This document shows, in pieces, positions 35,511 through 43,448 of a stretch of DNA of 52,060 bases. Within the stretch, counting starts at the first letter, position 1; each line of letters opens with the position of its first letter. Below the pieces are notes generated by a model. It was not told the DNA's origin and did no database searches. It saw only the letters and a program-made list of their open reading frames with translations. This DNA comes from Clostridium sartagoforme AAU1. GTDB lineage: Bacteria; Bacillota; Clostridia; Clostridiales; Clostridiaceae. Location of the stretch: the NCBI RefSeq assembly GCF_000401215.1, contig NZ_ASRV01000164.1:1-52060 (forward strand), read 5' to 3'. The translations under genes and the position numbers were made by a program.

Positions 35511-36701
35511 CTAATTCACATTCTTAGATAGAAATTTTTTATATGTTGTATCTATAAGAATAGCACCAAGTGGAGCAGTAATTATAATAGATAGAACCGC
35601 TACAGTCAATACAATATTACCACAAGGTAAATTCATAGCTAATGGTAATCCACCGATAGCCGCTTGCACTGTAGCTTTAGGCATATATGCAAAGGCTGTA
35701 AAAACTCTCTCTTTTTTATTGAGATTAGTATTAATAAGGCAAATAAAAACTCCTATCATACGGAATAGTAAGACTCCAAAAATAAGCAAAATTGATAGTA
35801 TTCCCGCATTTAATGCATAACTAATGTTAACTATTGCCCCTACAAGAACAAAAAGAAGTACTTCTGCTCCAACCCATAACTTGGAGAATTTATTTGAAAG
35901 ACGTTGTGAAATTTCATATTTCTTTTGGTGAAGAGTTGCTCCCAGTGCCATTACTGCAAGCAAACCTGAAAATCCAATTGCACCCGTCATCATATGCTCT
36001 AAGGTAATAAGTAAAAACGAAATAGAAAGAATAGTTATTACCTTTCCAGTATCCCTAATATGCACTTTAGAAAATAGCATAGATAAAAATAATCCTGTTA
36101 CCACTCCACCTAATAAACCTAAGATTATTGATGTAGGAATAGTTAGAAAATGCATTGCTGTAATAGTACCACCTTGTGCTAGCCCAGTAAAAGCTGTAAA
36201 AAGAACTATAACAAATACGTCATCTACAGAAGCTCCAGCCATTATCATTTGTGGAATACTCTTGCTTGTTCCATATTCACTTTCCATTAATTTAAGCATT
36301 TTTGGAACAATTACTGCAGGAGAAACTGCCGCTATAACTGTCCCCATTATGGCAGCATCCAATATAGTTATTCCCAGAAGCATAGGTGCCAGAATTAACA
36401 TCCCTATTATTTCAAAACAAGCAGGTACAAAACACATTAAAATAGCCGGTCTCCCAACCTTTTTTAGATCTTTAATATTAAGATTAAGTCCTGCTCTAGT
36501 CAGGATAATAACTAAAGCTATTTGCCTTAATTCTGTAGAAATATTCAAAATTGTAGGGTCAAGTAAATTCAATACATATGGTCCAAGTAAAATACCAGTT
36601 GTTAGCATTCCAAGTAACTTTGGAAGTCTTAATGTCTCAAAAATTTTTCCTAGCACCATTCCACTTAGGAATAATAATGCAAGTGATAATAGCATATACA
36701 T
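35511..36701 (-). CDS. CPA-type cation:proton antiporter under a fluoride riboswitch
   Basis: A 396-residue membrane protein with about 12 helices. It has the antiporter core GLNLNIKDLKKVGRPA, ILDAAIMGTVIAAVSPAVIVPKML and GASVDDVFVIVLFTAF. The discontinuous-helix motifs SPAV and the ASVDD aspartates correspond to the ion-binding site of Na+/H+ exchangers. The fluoride riboswitch immediately upstream implies expression is induced by fluoride. Antiporter-like genes are a known class downstream of such switches besides CrcB/Fluc and CLC-F. Whether it moves fluoride itself or restores ion balance is not clear. Confidence 0.88.
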   Translation of the reverse strand: MYMLLSLALLFLSGMVLGKIFETLRLPKLLGMLTTGILLGPYVLNLLDPTILNISTELRQIALVIILTRAGLNLNIKDLKKVGRPAILMCFVPACFEIIGMLILAPMLLGITILDAAIMGTVIAAVSPAVIVPKMLKLMESEYGTSKSIPQMIMAGASVDDVFVIVLFTAFTGLAQGGTITAMHFLTIPTSIILGLLGGVVTGLFLSMLFSKVHIRDTGKVITILSISFLLITLEHMMTGAIGFSGLLAVMALGATLHQKKYEISQRLSNKFSKLWVGAEVLLFVLVGAIVNISYALNAGILSILLIFGVLLFRMIGVFICLINTNLNKKERVFTAFAYMPKATVQAAIGGLPLAMNLPCGNIVLTVAVLSIIITAPLGAILIDTTYKKFLSKNVN

Positions 36702-36723
36702 CTCTCCTATCTTTTTTAAGTAA

Positions 36724-36820
36724 TAAAAAAAGCCAATGATTCTGCGATTTTAAATCACAGAAGTCATCAGCTTTACACGCGGTTTAGGTCTTAACCAAGG
36801 GAGAACTTCATTCCCATAAG
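36724..36820 (-). promoter_or_regulatory. Fluoride riboswitch (crcB motif) with overlapping terminator
   Basis: The minus strand reads GGGAATGAAGTTCTCCC (36815-36799), then AACCGC, then GCTGATGACTTCTG (to about 36757), the conserved blocks of the crcB-motif aptamer in order. AGCTGATGACTTCTG also forms the 5' arm of a terminator whose 3' arm is CAGAATCATTGGCT, followed by T7 (36730-36724). Aptamer and terminator share sequence, the classical ON-switch arrangement. The antiporter gene follows. Confidence 0.92.
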
Positions 36821-36822
36821 AT

Positions 36823-36851
36823 ATAATACATTATTTAAGTGAATTTATCAA
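36823..36851 (-). promoter_or_regulatory. Sigma-A-type promoter of the fluoride riboswitch transcript
   Basis: On the minus strand TTGATA (36851-36846) and TATTAT (36828-36823) are separated by 17 bp. Transcription would start at about 36816, right at the first base of the aptamer, so the antiporter has its own transcript apart from the chromate transporter gene. Confidence 0.8.
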
Positions 36852-36887
36852 TATATAAAAACATTATATTATTAATTTTCTTTATAT

Positions 36888-38081
36888 CTACACGATAAAT
36901 CCTGCTACTAACGTAGCTAATACAATCAACGGTGCTGGTATCTTTTTGGTGAATAAAAGTACTATAGTAATTAGCATAACAATAATATTATCAATTCTAA
37001 ATCCACTCTTCTGCATTAGAATTATTGCAGAAACAGTAATTAATCCACCAGCAACAGCAGTAATCCCCTTTAAGGATATTTTAATTCCTCTAATCTTCTT
37101 TAAGCTTTCCCATATAGGATATATAAAATAAATCAAAAGAAGCCCTGGCAAAAATATTCCAATGCCACCTGCAATAGCACCTAGAACTTGTATTAGTGCA
37201 CTTCCTCCTCTAGCTGCCATTCCACCTGCATATGAACTGAAACTAAACATTGGTCCAGGCAACCCCTGCACAAGTCCGAATCCAGTTAAAAATTCTTGAT
37301 TGGTCATGTACTGATTTACTTCAACCAATTCACTATACATTAGTGGTACCACTACTTGTCCGCCTCCAATGACCAAATAACCATATCTATAGAAATTTTC
37401 AAATAAATGAATTATTTTATTATCCCATATAAGAGTTAAAATAAAGCTTCCTATTGCAAAAGCTTCAAATAAAATCAAATATATCCAAGGAGGACTTATT
37501 TTTACACGATTCCATAGATTTTTCTCTTTTGAGGTAATAACGCTAACAACTCCACCTAAAATTAGAACTAATGGATATATCCAAGGTTCTCGAATGAAAT
37601 AAGTAGTTACTCCTCCCATTATTAATAAAATTAAAGTAATCTTGTCTGTTATCACTTTACTGCCTATTCGGTACGCAGCTATAATTATGAATCCTACTGC
37701 CATTGGTCCAATATATCGTAATCCTTCTTGAGATAAATTCATATTTCCTAGAAATTGACTTAAAAATGAAAGTAAAGTCATCAAAATAAGTACAGGTAAA
37801 GCCCATACCAGCATAGTTAGGAGTGCCAACAATGGTCCTCCAATTTTGTACCCAATAGCTACAATGGTTTGCGTACTACTTGGCCCTGGCAAAATTCCAG
37901 TTAAAGCAATAAGTTCAACTAACTCTTCTTCATTTAAATATTTTTTCTTTACAACCATCTGATCTGTAAAAACACCATAATGCGCCTCTGGTCCTCCGTA
38001 TGCTCCTAAAGAGCAAATGAATACATCTTTTAGAAATATTCTCCATAAAACAGCATTTTTATTTTCTCTTTCTTTTTTCAT
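36888..38081 (-). CDS. chrA: Chromate transporter (CHR family, ChrA, two-domain form)
   Basis: A 397-residue membrane protein with two homologous halves. Half one has GAYGGPEAHYGVFTDQMVVKKKYLNEEELVELIALTGILPGPSSTQ, with the CHR motifs GGPxAHxG and PGPxST. Half two has GGGQVVVPLMYSELVEVNQYMTNQEFLTGFGLVQGLPGPMFSFSSYAGG. Length fits the long bidomain ChrA class, which exports chromate. Some clostridial members may move other oxyanions. It precedes the fluoride-switch antiporter by 186 bp on the same strand but is transcriptionally separable. Confidence 0.92.
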   Translation of the reverse strand: MKKERENKNAVLWRIFLKDVFICSLGAYGGPEAHYGVFTDQMVVKKKYLNEEELVELIALTGILPGPSSTQTIVAIGYKIGGPLLALLTMLVWALPVLILMTLLSFLSQFLGNMNLSQEGLRYIGPMAVGFIIIAAYRIGSKVITDKITLILLIMGGVTTYFIREPWIYPLVLILGGVVSVITSKEKNLWNRVKISPPWIYLILFEAFAIGSFILTLIWDNKIIHLFENFYRYGYLVIGGGQVVVPLMYSELVEVNQYMTNQEFLTGFGLVQGLPGPMFSFSSYAGGMAARGGSALIQVLGAIAGGIGIFLPGLLLIYFIYPIWESLKKIRGIKISLKGITAVAGGLITVSAIILMQKSGFRIDNIIVMLITIVLLFTKKIPAPLIVLATLVAGFIV

Positions 38082-38381
38082 AACGAACCTCTCCTTTCAT
38101 AGAAAATTATCATATTATAAACTTAATATAAGCGAATCCATCTATTACTACATATGTGATTACCATGAATAATAAATACCATGAATAATAAATGTATGGC
38201 TAAAAACCATACTCCTATCTCATACAAAGTAACACTATAAAATAAAAGCATTATAACATAAATAATCATTCTCCTTTTAAGTCAAAATACTTTTATAAGT
38301 CCATTAAAATTAGTAATAGATAAATATAACATAATCACTTGTAATAAAAAATATTTGATGTTATAATTATATCATACTTCG
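38082..38381. other. Divergent intergenic region between chrA and padR
   Basis: AT-rich DNA with a 16-bp exact tandem duplication (38161-38192). The chrA promoter must lie at its left end. No gene was seen. Confidence 0.4.
38161..38192. repeat. 16-bp exact tandem duplication
   Basis: taccatgaataataaa occurs twice, back to back (38161-38176 and 38177-38192), with the second copy followed by t. It probably arose by slippage. Confidence 0.85.
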
Positions 38382-38398
38382 ATATCGGTTTTCGATAT
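38382..38398 (+). promoter_or_regulatory. Probable operator of the PadR/iron-export unit
   Basis: ATATCG (38382-38387) and CGATAT (38393-38398) form a perfect inverted repeat with a five-base spacer. They are also part of a direct repeat of TTCGATAT. It lies 28 bp before the padR start. Confidence 0.6.
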
Positions 38399-38426
38399 AC
38401 ACATTATACATTAGAGGTGAACAAAA

Positions 38427-38735
38427 ATGCAAGATAAAATTTTAAGAAAATTTTTTCTAGGATTTATTCAAATCCATATACTTCATCATGCAAAGAAAGA
38501 TCCTTTCTACGGTTCTTGGATGATAGAAGAACTTAGTGAGCATGGATATGATATGAGTCCAGGAACTTTATATCCCCTTCTTCACAGTATGGAATCAACT
38601 GGACTCTTAGAAAAAGATGAAAAATTAGTAGATGGGAAAATTAGAAAATACTATAAAATAACTGATCAAGGTGTTGAAGTTTTAGATGAGGCTAGAAAGA
38701 AAGCTTATGAATTATTCAAAGAAATAAAAGATTGA
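38427..38735 (+). CDS. PadR family transcriptional regulator
   Basis: A 102-residue small PadR (PadR-s2 size). It has LHHAKKDPFYGSWMIEELSEHGYDMSPGTLYPLLHSMESTGLLEK ... GKIRKYYKITDQG, the complete winged-helix signature, with only a short C-terminal helix. It is the first gene of a three-gene unit with a FetA/FetB-like exporter (19 bp and 3 bp gaps) and likely its autorepressor. Confidence 0.93.
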   Translation: MQDKILRKFFLGFIQIHILHHAKKDPFYGSWMIEELSEHGYDMSPGTLYPLLHSMESTGLLEKDEKLVDGKIRKYYKITDQGVEVLDEARKKAYELFKEIKD

Positions 38736-38754
38736 TGAATGGAGAAAGATTTCT

Positions 38755-39393
38755 ATGTTTTCACTCAAAAAAGTAATATACAAACATATTTTAGAAATTA
38801 ATGACCTTAATATAAAAAGATATAAAGTTACGTGTATCGTAGGAGAAAGTGGAAGTGGAAAATCTACACTCTTACGACTTCTAAATAAGCTTATAAGCTG
38901 TGATAGTGGTGAAATATTTTACAATGGTCAGTCTTTAAATTCTATTAATTCTATAGAACTAAGGAGAAATATAGGAATGTTGCCACAGCTTCCTGTTATT
39001 TTTCCTGGAAGTATTAAAGATAACCTACTAATAGGACTTAAATTTGCAGAAAAGCCACTAGTTGATGATAAAAAACTTCGCACTATCCTAAATATAATTC
39101 ATTTAAATAAAAATCTAGATGATAATGGTGATAAGTTATCTGGTGGCGAAAGGCAAAGACTTGCTTTAGGAAGATTAATTTTAATTGATCCTGACGTATT
39201 CTTATTAGATGAACCTTCGTCAGCAATGGATGAGAAAACAGAAAATATTATAATTAAAACTTTAGTTTCATACATTCAGGAAACAAATAAGACCTTGATT
39301 ATGGTTACTCATTCAAAGAAAGTCGCACAGACTTACGCAGAAAATATTATAGAGATTCATCAAGGTAAAGTAATAGATATTAAGGAGGTTTAG
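38755..39393 (+). CDS. fetA: ABC transporter ATP-binding protein (FetA/YbbL-like iron exporter)
   Basis: 212 residues, shorter than most ABC ATPases. Walker A is GESGSGKST, the Q-loop region is IGMLPQLPVIFPGSIKDNL, the signature is LSGGERQRLALGRL, Walker B is VFLLDEPSSAMD and the switch is VTHSKK. The LPQ-P-(V/F)FPG segment and its pairing with a UPF0014 permease identify FetA/YbbL. In E. coli, FetAB exports iron and gives peroxide resistance. Here it is placed behind a PadR regulator. Confidence 0.88.
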   Translation: MFSLKKVIYKHILEINDLNIKRYKVTCIVGESGSGKSTLLRLLNKLISCDSGEIFYNGQSLNSINSIELRRNIGMLPQLPVIFPGSIKDNLLIGLKFAEKPLVDDKKLRTILNIIHLNKNLDDNGDKLSGGERQRLALGRLILIDPDVFLLDEPSSAMDEKTENIIIKTLVSYIQETNKTLIMVTHSKKVAQTYAENIIEIHQGKVIDIKEV

Positions 39394-39396
39394 TAA

Positions 39397-40188
39397 ATGA
39401 ATGGTGTAATCAATCTATCACTATGGCAAATGATATCGGCCTATGTATTTGTTTTAATTCTTCTGCTTATTGTTAAATTTAAAGGAATTTCAAAGGAGAA
39501 GGTAATTCTTATTTCTTCTCTAAGAATGACACTACAACTTATTATTGCAGGGTATATACTAGTTCAACTTTTTAACACCTCATCTCCTCTGTTTACTATT
39601 TTTATTTTAATTATGATGGAATTCTTTTCTGTTTATAACATCATAAAGAGAACTAAGGAAAGAATTTCATCAAAGCTTAAGCAAATAATTACTTTATCAA
39701 TGATTATAGGAACCTCTTCCTGTCTATTCTACTTTTTACTTATTGTTGTACGCATATCACCATGGTATAACCCACAATACTTTATTCCGATTGCAGGTAT
39801 GTTAATAGGAAATTCTATGACTGGTGTCTCTTTGTGTGTCAACCATTTAGTTGATGGAATGCAGAATCAAAAGACTTTAGTTGAAGGGGCTTTAATGCTT
39901 GGAGCAACACCTAAAATAGCTTCAAAGCAAATTGTAGATAATGCTTTTGATTCTGCAATACTACCTACCATTAATTCCATGGTTGGTATGGGAATTGTTT
40001 TTTTACCTGGCATGATGACAGGTCAAATACTGTCAGGAATCTCCCCTATTACAGCAATAGAATATCAAATTGCTATTATGCTTGGAATACTCGGCAGTGT
40101 ATCATTAACTGTGATAATATTTGTTCAATTAGGATATAAAACCTTCTTTAATGATCAGAGTCAATTAATCATTGATGATTATAACTAA
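39397..40188 (+). CDS. fetB: Iron export ABC transporter permease FetB (UPF0014/YbbM family)
   Basis: A 263-residue membrane protein with about six to seven helices. It has SLRMTLQLIIAGYILVQLF, YFIPIAGMLIGNSMTGVSL, LVEGALMLGATPKIA and SMVGMGIVFLPGMMTGQILSG, the conserved blocks of UPF0014. GGAGG precedes the ATG, three bases after the fetA stop. It forms an exporter with the upstream ATPase. No terminator was visible before the converging ABC-2 permease gene. Confidence 0.92.
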   Translation: MNGVINLSLWQMISAYVFVLILLLIVKFKGISKEKVILISSLRMTLQLIIAGYILVQLFNTSSPLFTIFILIMMEFFSVYNIIKRTKERISSKLKQIITLSMIIGTSSCLFYFLLIVVRISPWYNPQYFIPIAGMLIGNSMTGVSLCVNHLVDGMQNQKTLVEGALMLGATPKIASKQIVDNAFDSAILPTINSMVGMGIVFLPGMMTGQILSGISPITAIEYQIAIMLGILGSVSLTVIIFVQLGYKTFFNDQSQLIIDDYN

Positions 40189-40220
40189 TATTTAATAAGT
40201 CCATATTATAAATTCTAAGA

Positions 40221-40997
40221 TTATGCATTATTGAATTTATTTTTATATACTTTCATTGCAAATATATAAGAAACAACTATTATTCCTATACACCAAGCAA
40301 GGGCAATCCAGATGTCATTTTCTACAGATTGCTTTGCTAATAAATTACGAATAGCTTCTACGATAGGTGTTACAGGTTGATTTTCTGCAAAAGCACGTAC
40401 TATTGAAGGCATTGTATCTGTTGGTACAAAAGCAGAACTTATAAATGGTAAAAAGATGATAGGGTAAGAGAATGCTCCTGCGCCATCTGGTGTTTTAGCA
40501 GAAAGTCCAGCAATTATAGCAATCCAAGTCAAAGCAAATGTAAATATCCCAAGAATTCCAAATACAGCTATCCATTCTAAAATTCCTGCTGAAGAACGGA
40601 AGCCCATTAATAATGCAACAAGTATAATAACTACTACAGAAATTCCATTGGAAATTACTGAAGTTAATACATGTCCCCATAATACTGTAGAGCGAGCAAT
40701 TGGCATAGAATTAAAACGCTCAAATATACCACGTTCTTTATCCATAAACAACCTATATGATACATATGCAATACCACTCCCAATAGCCATTAACATTATA
40801 CCAGGTAATAAATAATTAATATAATTTTCTGTATTTGTTTTAATCGCACCACCGAATACATAAACAAATAATAACATCATAGCAATTGGTGTAATACAAA
40901 CTGTAATAATTGTATCCATACTTCTAAAAATATGACGCATAGAACGTCCAAACATGACACTCATATCTTTTAAGAAATGTTTATTTGTTAATCTCAT
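40221..40997 (-). CDS. ABC-2 type transporter permease (DrrB-like)
   Basis: A 258-residue membrane protein with six helices. It has MFGRSMRHIFRSMDTIITVCITPIAMMLLFVYVFGGAI, ERFNSMPIARSTVLWGHVL and the C-terminal FLPFISSAFVPTDTMPSIVRAFAENQPVTPIVEAIRNLL, all typical of daunorubicin-type (DrrB) ABC-2 exporters. The start codon directly follows the ATPase stop (TAG-ATG), so the two are coupled. It is likely a drug or lipid-like compound exporter; the substrate is unknown. Confidence 0.92.
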   Translation of the reverse strand: MRLTNKHFLKDMSVMFGRSMRHIFRSMDTIITVCITPIAMMLLFVYVFGGAIKTNTENYINYLLPGIMLMAIGSGIAYVSYRLFMDKERGIFERFNSMPIARSTVLWGHVLTSVISNGISVVVIILVALLMGFRSSAGILEWIAVFGILGIFTFALTWIAIIAGLSAKTPDGAGAFSYPIIFLPFISSAFVPTDTMPSIVRAFAENQPVTPIVEAIRNLLAKQSVENDIWIALAWCIGIIVVSYIFAMKVYKNKFNNA

Positions 40998-41759
40998 CTA
41001 TTTTTGCCCCCTTCTACCTATTATTGATAGGAATATTTCTTCTAATGTAGGTTCTTTCTCAACATATTCAACTTTCGCAGGCGGGAATAATTTTTTTAAT
41101 CCTTCTAGTGTATCTAGAGCAATAATTTTTCCGCCATGAAGAATAGCGATTTTATCTGCAAGTTGTTCTGCTTCTTCTAAGTATTGAGTCGTTAAGAATA
41201 CTGTAGTTCCTGAATTCGTTAGCTCCTTTACAATCTTCCAAACTTCTAGACGTGCTTCAGGATCTAGACCTGTAGTTGGCTCATCTAGAAAAATAATCTT
41301 TGGATTTCCAACTAAACTCATTGCAATATCAATTCTTCTTTTCATACCTCCAGAATAAGTAGATACTCTTCGATCTGCAGCTTCTGACATACCAAAACGA
41401 TTAATCAACTCATCTGCTATTGAATTTGGATTTTTAAGATGTCTAAGCTTTGCTATCATTTGAAGATTTTCACGTCCAGTCAAAATTTCATCAATAGCGG
41501 CAAATTGACCAGTGAGACTGATAGAGCTTCTAATACCTACTGGATTTTTTTCAATATCAAAACCGTTAATTACAATACCTCCAGTATCTGCCTTAAGCAA
41601 AGTAGCCATAATTTTAATCATGGTTGTTTTACCAGCTCCATTAGAACCTAGCAATGCAAAAGTCTCTCCCTGCTCCACTTCCAAATCTACTCCCTTAAGT
41701 ACTTCTACATCTTTGTAAGACTTCTTTACGTCTTTAATTTGTATGATATTTTTTTTCAT
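40998..41759 (-). CDS. ABC transporter ATP-binding protein (DrrA-like)
   Basis: 253 residues. Walker A is GSNGAGKTT, the signature is YSGGMKRRIDIAMSL, Walker B is IIFLDEPTTGLDPEARLEVW, and LTTQYLEEAEQLADKIAIL and the C-terminal EPTLEEIFLSIIGRR mark the DrrA subgroup. It is shorter than full DrrA (over 300 residues) because the C-terminal accessory domain is reduced to about 30 residues. GAGGAGG lies before the ATG. It is the first gene of the two-gene exporter operon. Confidence 0.93.
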   Translation of the reverse strand: MKKNIIQIKDVKKSYKDVEVLKGVDLEVEQGETFALLGSNGAGKTTMIKIMATLLKADTGGIVINGFDIEKNPVGIRSSISLTGQFAAIDEILTGRENLQMIAKLRHLKNPNSIADELINRFGMSEAADRRVSTYSGGMKRRIDIAMSLVGNPKIIFLDEPTTGLDPEARLEVWKIVKELTNSGTTVFLTTQYLEEAEQLADKIAILHGGKIIALDTLEGLKKLFPPAKVEYVEKEPTLEEIFLSIIGRRGQK

Positions 41760-41797
41760 TTTCTTTTCCTCCTCTACATACTGTAGTAATTTTATTC

Positions 41798-41809
41798 AAA
41801 CTTAAGTTT
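41798..41809. promoter_or_regulatory. 12-bp palindrome upstream of the Drr-like operon
   Basis: AAACTTAAGTTT is a perfect palindrome 38 bp upstream of the ATPase start. It may be a repressor site, though AT-rich palindromes also occur by chance. Confidence 0.35.
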
Positions 41810-41841
41810 AATTCTTTAAATACAGCTTGATTAATTATAAT

Positions 41842-41886
41842 AAAAAAGAGCCGATAACTGTGATTTTATTCACATGTTATCGGCTC
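41842..41886 (-). terminator. Strong terminator of the KTR gene
   Basis: On the minus strand AGAGCCGATAAC pairs with GTTATCGGCTCT, inner TGTGA/TCACA extends the stem, and T6 follows (41847-41842). The 5' arm overlaps the last codons of the KTR gene. A closely related hairpin lies at 46244-46285. Confidence 0.88.
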
Positions 41887-42065
41887 TGCGTCTTGGCGTC
41901 TGGCTCTTTAATAACTGATATATTTAGTTGCATTACATTGATTAGGGTTTCCTGCTTACACTTTGGACAAAATAGTGGGAAATTTTTAAGTACTGTATCA
42001 TCACCTATCTTGACTCTTGTTTTATTGCTACAAACCGGGCATAATATCCACTCGTATTTATTCAC
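41877..42065 (-). CDS. Cysteine-rich KTR domain protein (small zinc-ribbon protein)
   Basis: 62 residues. LCPVCSNKTR and FCPKCKQET give two CPxC pairs, likely binding one zinc. The tail INVMQLNISVIKEPDAKTQSR is strongly conserved in the cysteine-rich KTR family. The function is unknown. Members are common on resistance-bearing mobile elements in Firmicutes. The last codons form part of the terminator stem, which is an economical arrangement. Confidence 0.88.
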   Translation of the reverse strand: MNKYEWILCPVCSNKTRVKIGDDTVLKNFPLFCPKCKQETLINVMQLNISVIKEPDAKTQSR

Positions 42066-42113
42066 TCTATCCCCCCTTTTTCAATTTTATTATTGATATC
42101 TATCATTTTAATA

Positions 42114-42157
42114 CCTGCAAACATTAAGCTACTTTTTTAATCTTCAATCTTTGCAGG
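42114..42157 (-). terminator. Possible terminator after the DUF1048 genes
   Basis: CCTGCAAA (42114-42121) and TTTGCAGG (42150-42157) flank a 28-base centre. The minus-strand 3' flank is TATTAAAATG, with only a weak T-run. Confidence 0.35.
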
Positions 42158-42206
42158 CAGTGCAAACTTCTTCCTTCATTAATTTTTCAATCATGATATT
42201 TCACTT

Positions 42207-42557
42207 TTACTTTATTCTATCCGTAGCCTTTCTCATTGCATTACTAACTTCTTGGTTAACAGATTCTTGATATATGTCAGCGTAAGTTTTTGAATCTTTT
42301 ATTAAATCGTCACAGAAAGCTGCTACATCATTACCCGTAACTTCTAGTACTCCTTTCCCAATAAGGGCACCCTCTTCAAAAAGATCTACGATTCCAGTAA
42401 GCAAATCTGTTCCTTCATTTAGTTCAACAGGTCCAACTTTAAAGAGATATTTTTGGATTTCCTTATAAACAATTTGATAATCTTTTGGTAGGGATTTAAC
42501 ACGCTCCACGTGTGCTCGCCACTCTTTTTTACCTTTGATGATATCTTGTATTCCCAT
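42207..42557 (-). CDS. DUF1048 domain protein
   Basis: A 116-residue helical, acidic protein with KEWRAHVERVKSLPKDYQIVYKEIQKYLFKVGPVE, LTGIVDLFEEGALIGKGVLEVTGNDVAAFCDDLI and QESVNQEVSNAM. It is similar to the upstream DUF1048 gene product over the whole length. The family is small, soluble and of unknown function, and usually lies next to PadR regulators. It is the last of three genes behind the same promoter (9 bp after the previous gene). Confidence 0.88.
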   Translation of the reverse strand: MGIQDIIKGKKEWRAHVERVKSLPKDYQIVYKEIQKYLFKVGPVELNEGTDLLTGIVDLFEEGALIGKGVLEVTGNDVAAFCDDLIKDSKTYADIYQESVNQEVSNAMRKATDRIK

Positions 42558-42566
42558 TTTATCCTC

Positions 42567-42914
42567 CTATTTGCCTAATTTTTTAGCAATATTATTATTA
42601 AGTTGTTTTCGCCATTTATCTCTATAAGAATTTGCCCCATCTTTACCCACTAGAGCTGAGCAGAATCCCTTAATATCCTCACCTAAAGCCTCTTGGATAC
42701 TCTGACCATCAGAAGCTGTTTCTTCTAGTAGGCCAATCACACCCTCAAGAATTGGCATGAGATTGCGACCTGTGAAATCTGAGTGCTCCCAAAGATTAGC
42801 CTTAATCTTTTCCCATGCAGCTTGATAGTCAGCTGGTAGCTTTTCAGCTCTTAATTCAAAAACTTTAAATTCTTTAGTCATGTCACTTCCTGTAATTTTT
42901 TCCCAAAAATTCAT
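42567..42914 (-). CDS. DUF1048 domain protein (paralogue of the downstream gene)
   Basis: 115 residues: FELRAEKLPADYQAAWEKIKANLWEHSDFTGRNLMPILEGVIGLLEETASDGQSIQEALGEDIKGFCSALVG. It shares the LP-x-DYQ, GLLEE and (D/E)DIKGFC pattern with its neighbour. Its ATG overlaps the TAA of the frame-restored PadR gene by one base (TAATG), which shows the true end of that PadR gene and translational coupling. Confidence 0.88.
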   Translation of the reverse strand: MNFWEKITGSDMTKEFKVFELRAEKLPADYQAAWEKIKANLWEHSDFTGRNLMPILEGVIGLLEETASDGQSIQEALGEDIKGFCSALVGKDGANSYRDKWRKQLNNNIAKKLGK

Positions 42915-43245
42915 TATTTCTTCTCCTTTAATTCATTTATTTTTGATGATACGAATTCCCATCTTTCCCAGAACATTCTCAGTTCCTCACGTCCTGCATC
43001 ATTCAGCTTAAAAAATTTTCGCGGAGGACCCATATCTGATGGTTTTTTTCTATGTCTACGAGTTTATTCTTCTCTAGCCTCACTAAAATGGTATAAACTG
43101 TCCCATCAACAATATCTGAAAATCCTAATGTATTTAACCTTCTGGTAATCTCGTAACCGTAGGTTTCCTCATGATTTATTATTTCAAGGACGCAGCCTTC
43201 TAGTACCCCCTTTAACATTTCTGTTATATTTTCCAAATGGTTCAC
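42914..43245 (-). pseudogene. PadR family regulator, one frameshift
   Basis: The frame from ATG 43245 reads as a PadR winged helix (LKGVLEGCVLEIINHEETYGYEITRRLNTLGFSDIVDGTVYTILVRLEKNKLVDIEK) and then breaks, ending early at 43003. Adding one A to the A7 run (plus T7 at 43043-43049) gives EKKPSDMGPPRKFFKLNDAGREELRMFWERWEFV and a stop at 42916-42914. This makes a normal 110-residue PadR-s2 protein that ends exactly at the DUF1048 start. It likely represses the PadR/DUF1048 operon. Confidence 0.82.
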
Positions 43246-43295
43246 CTCTTTACTATCTAGTAATACTAATATTCTGTATTACTTACTACTACTAT

Positions 43296-43324
43296 ATAGT
43301 AACACTAAGTAGTTAAAGTGTCAA
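43296..43324 (-). promoter_or_regulatory. Promoter of the PadR/DUF1048 operon
   Basis: On the minus strand TTGACA (43324-43319) and TACTAT (43301-43296) are separated by 17 bp. The -10 box sits in the palindrome ACTATATAGT (43291-43300), and further TAGTA-type repeats follow towards the gene. This matches PadR-type operators with TAGTA half-sites. Confidence 0.75.
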
Positions 43325-43448
43325 TACGTTATATTTAATTTATATATGTTTGATCTTATACTAAAAATAAAGAAACCTCATTTATAATTAGATCATGCAA
43401 TACTTCTCTATTCTTAAATACTATTAATAACAATTGATACAAAACAAA

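Noticed and set aside
41827-42096. Plus-strand open frame of 89 codons
   Set aside because: It is antisense to the KTR gene and runs through the terminator hairpin.
42114-42206. Small minus frame MIEKLMKEEVCTACKD after the DUF1048 genes
   Set aside because: Only 16 codons and no ribosome binding site of its own was recognised; likely chance.
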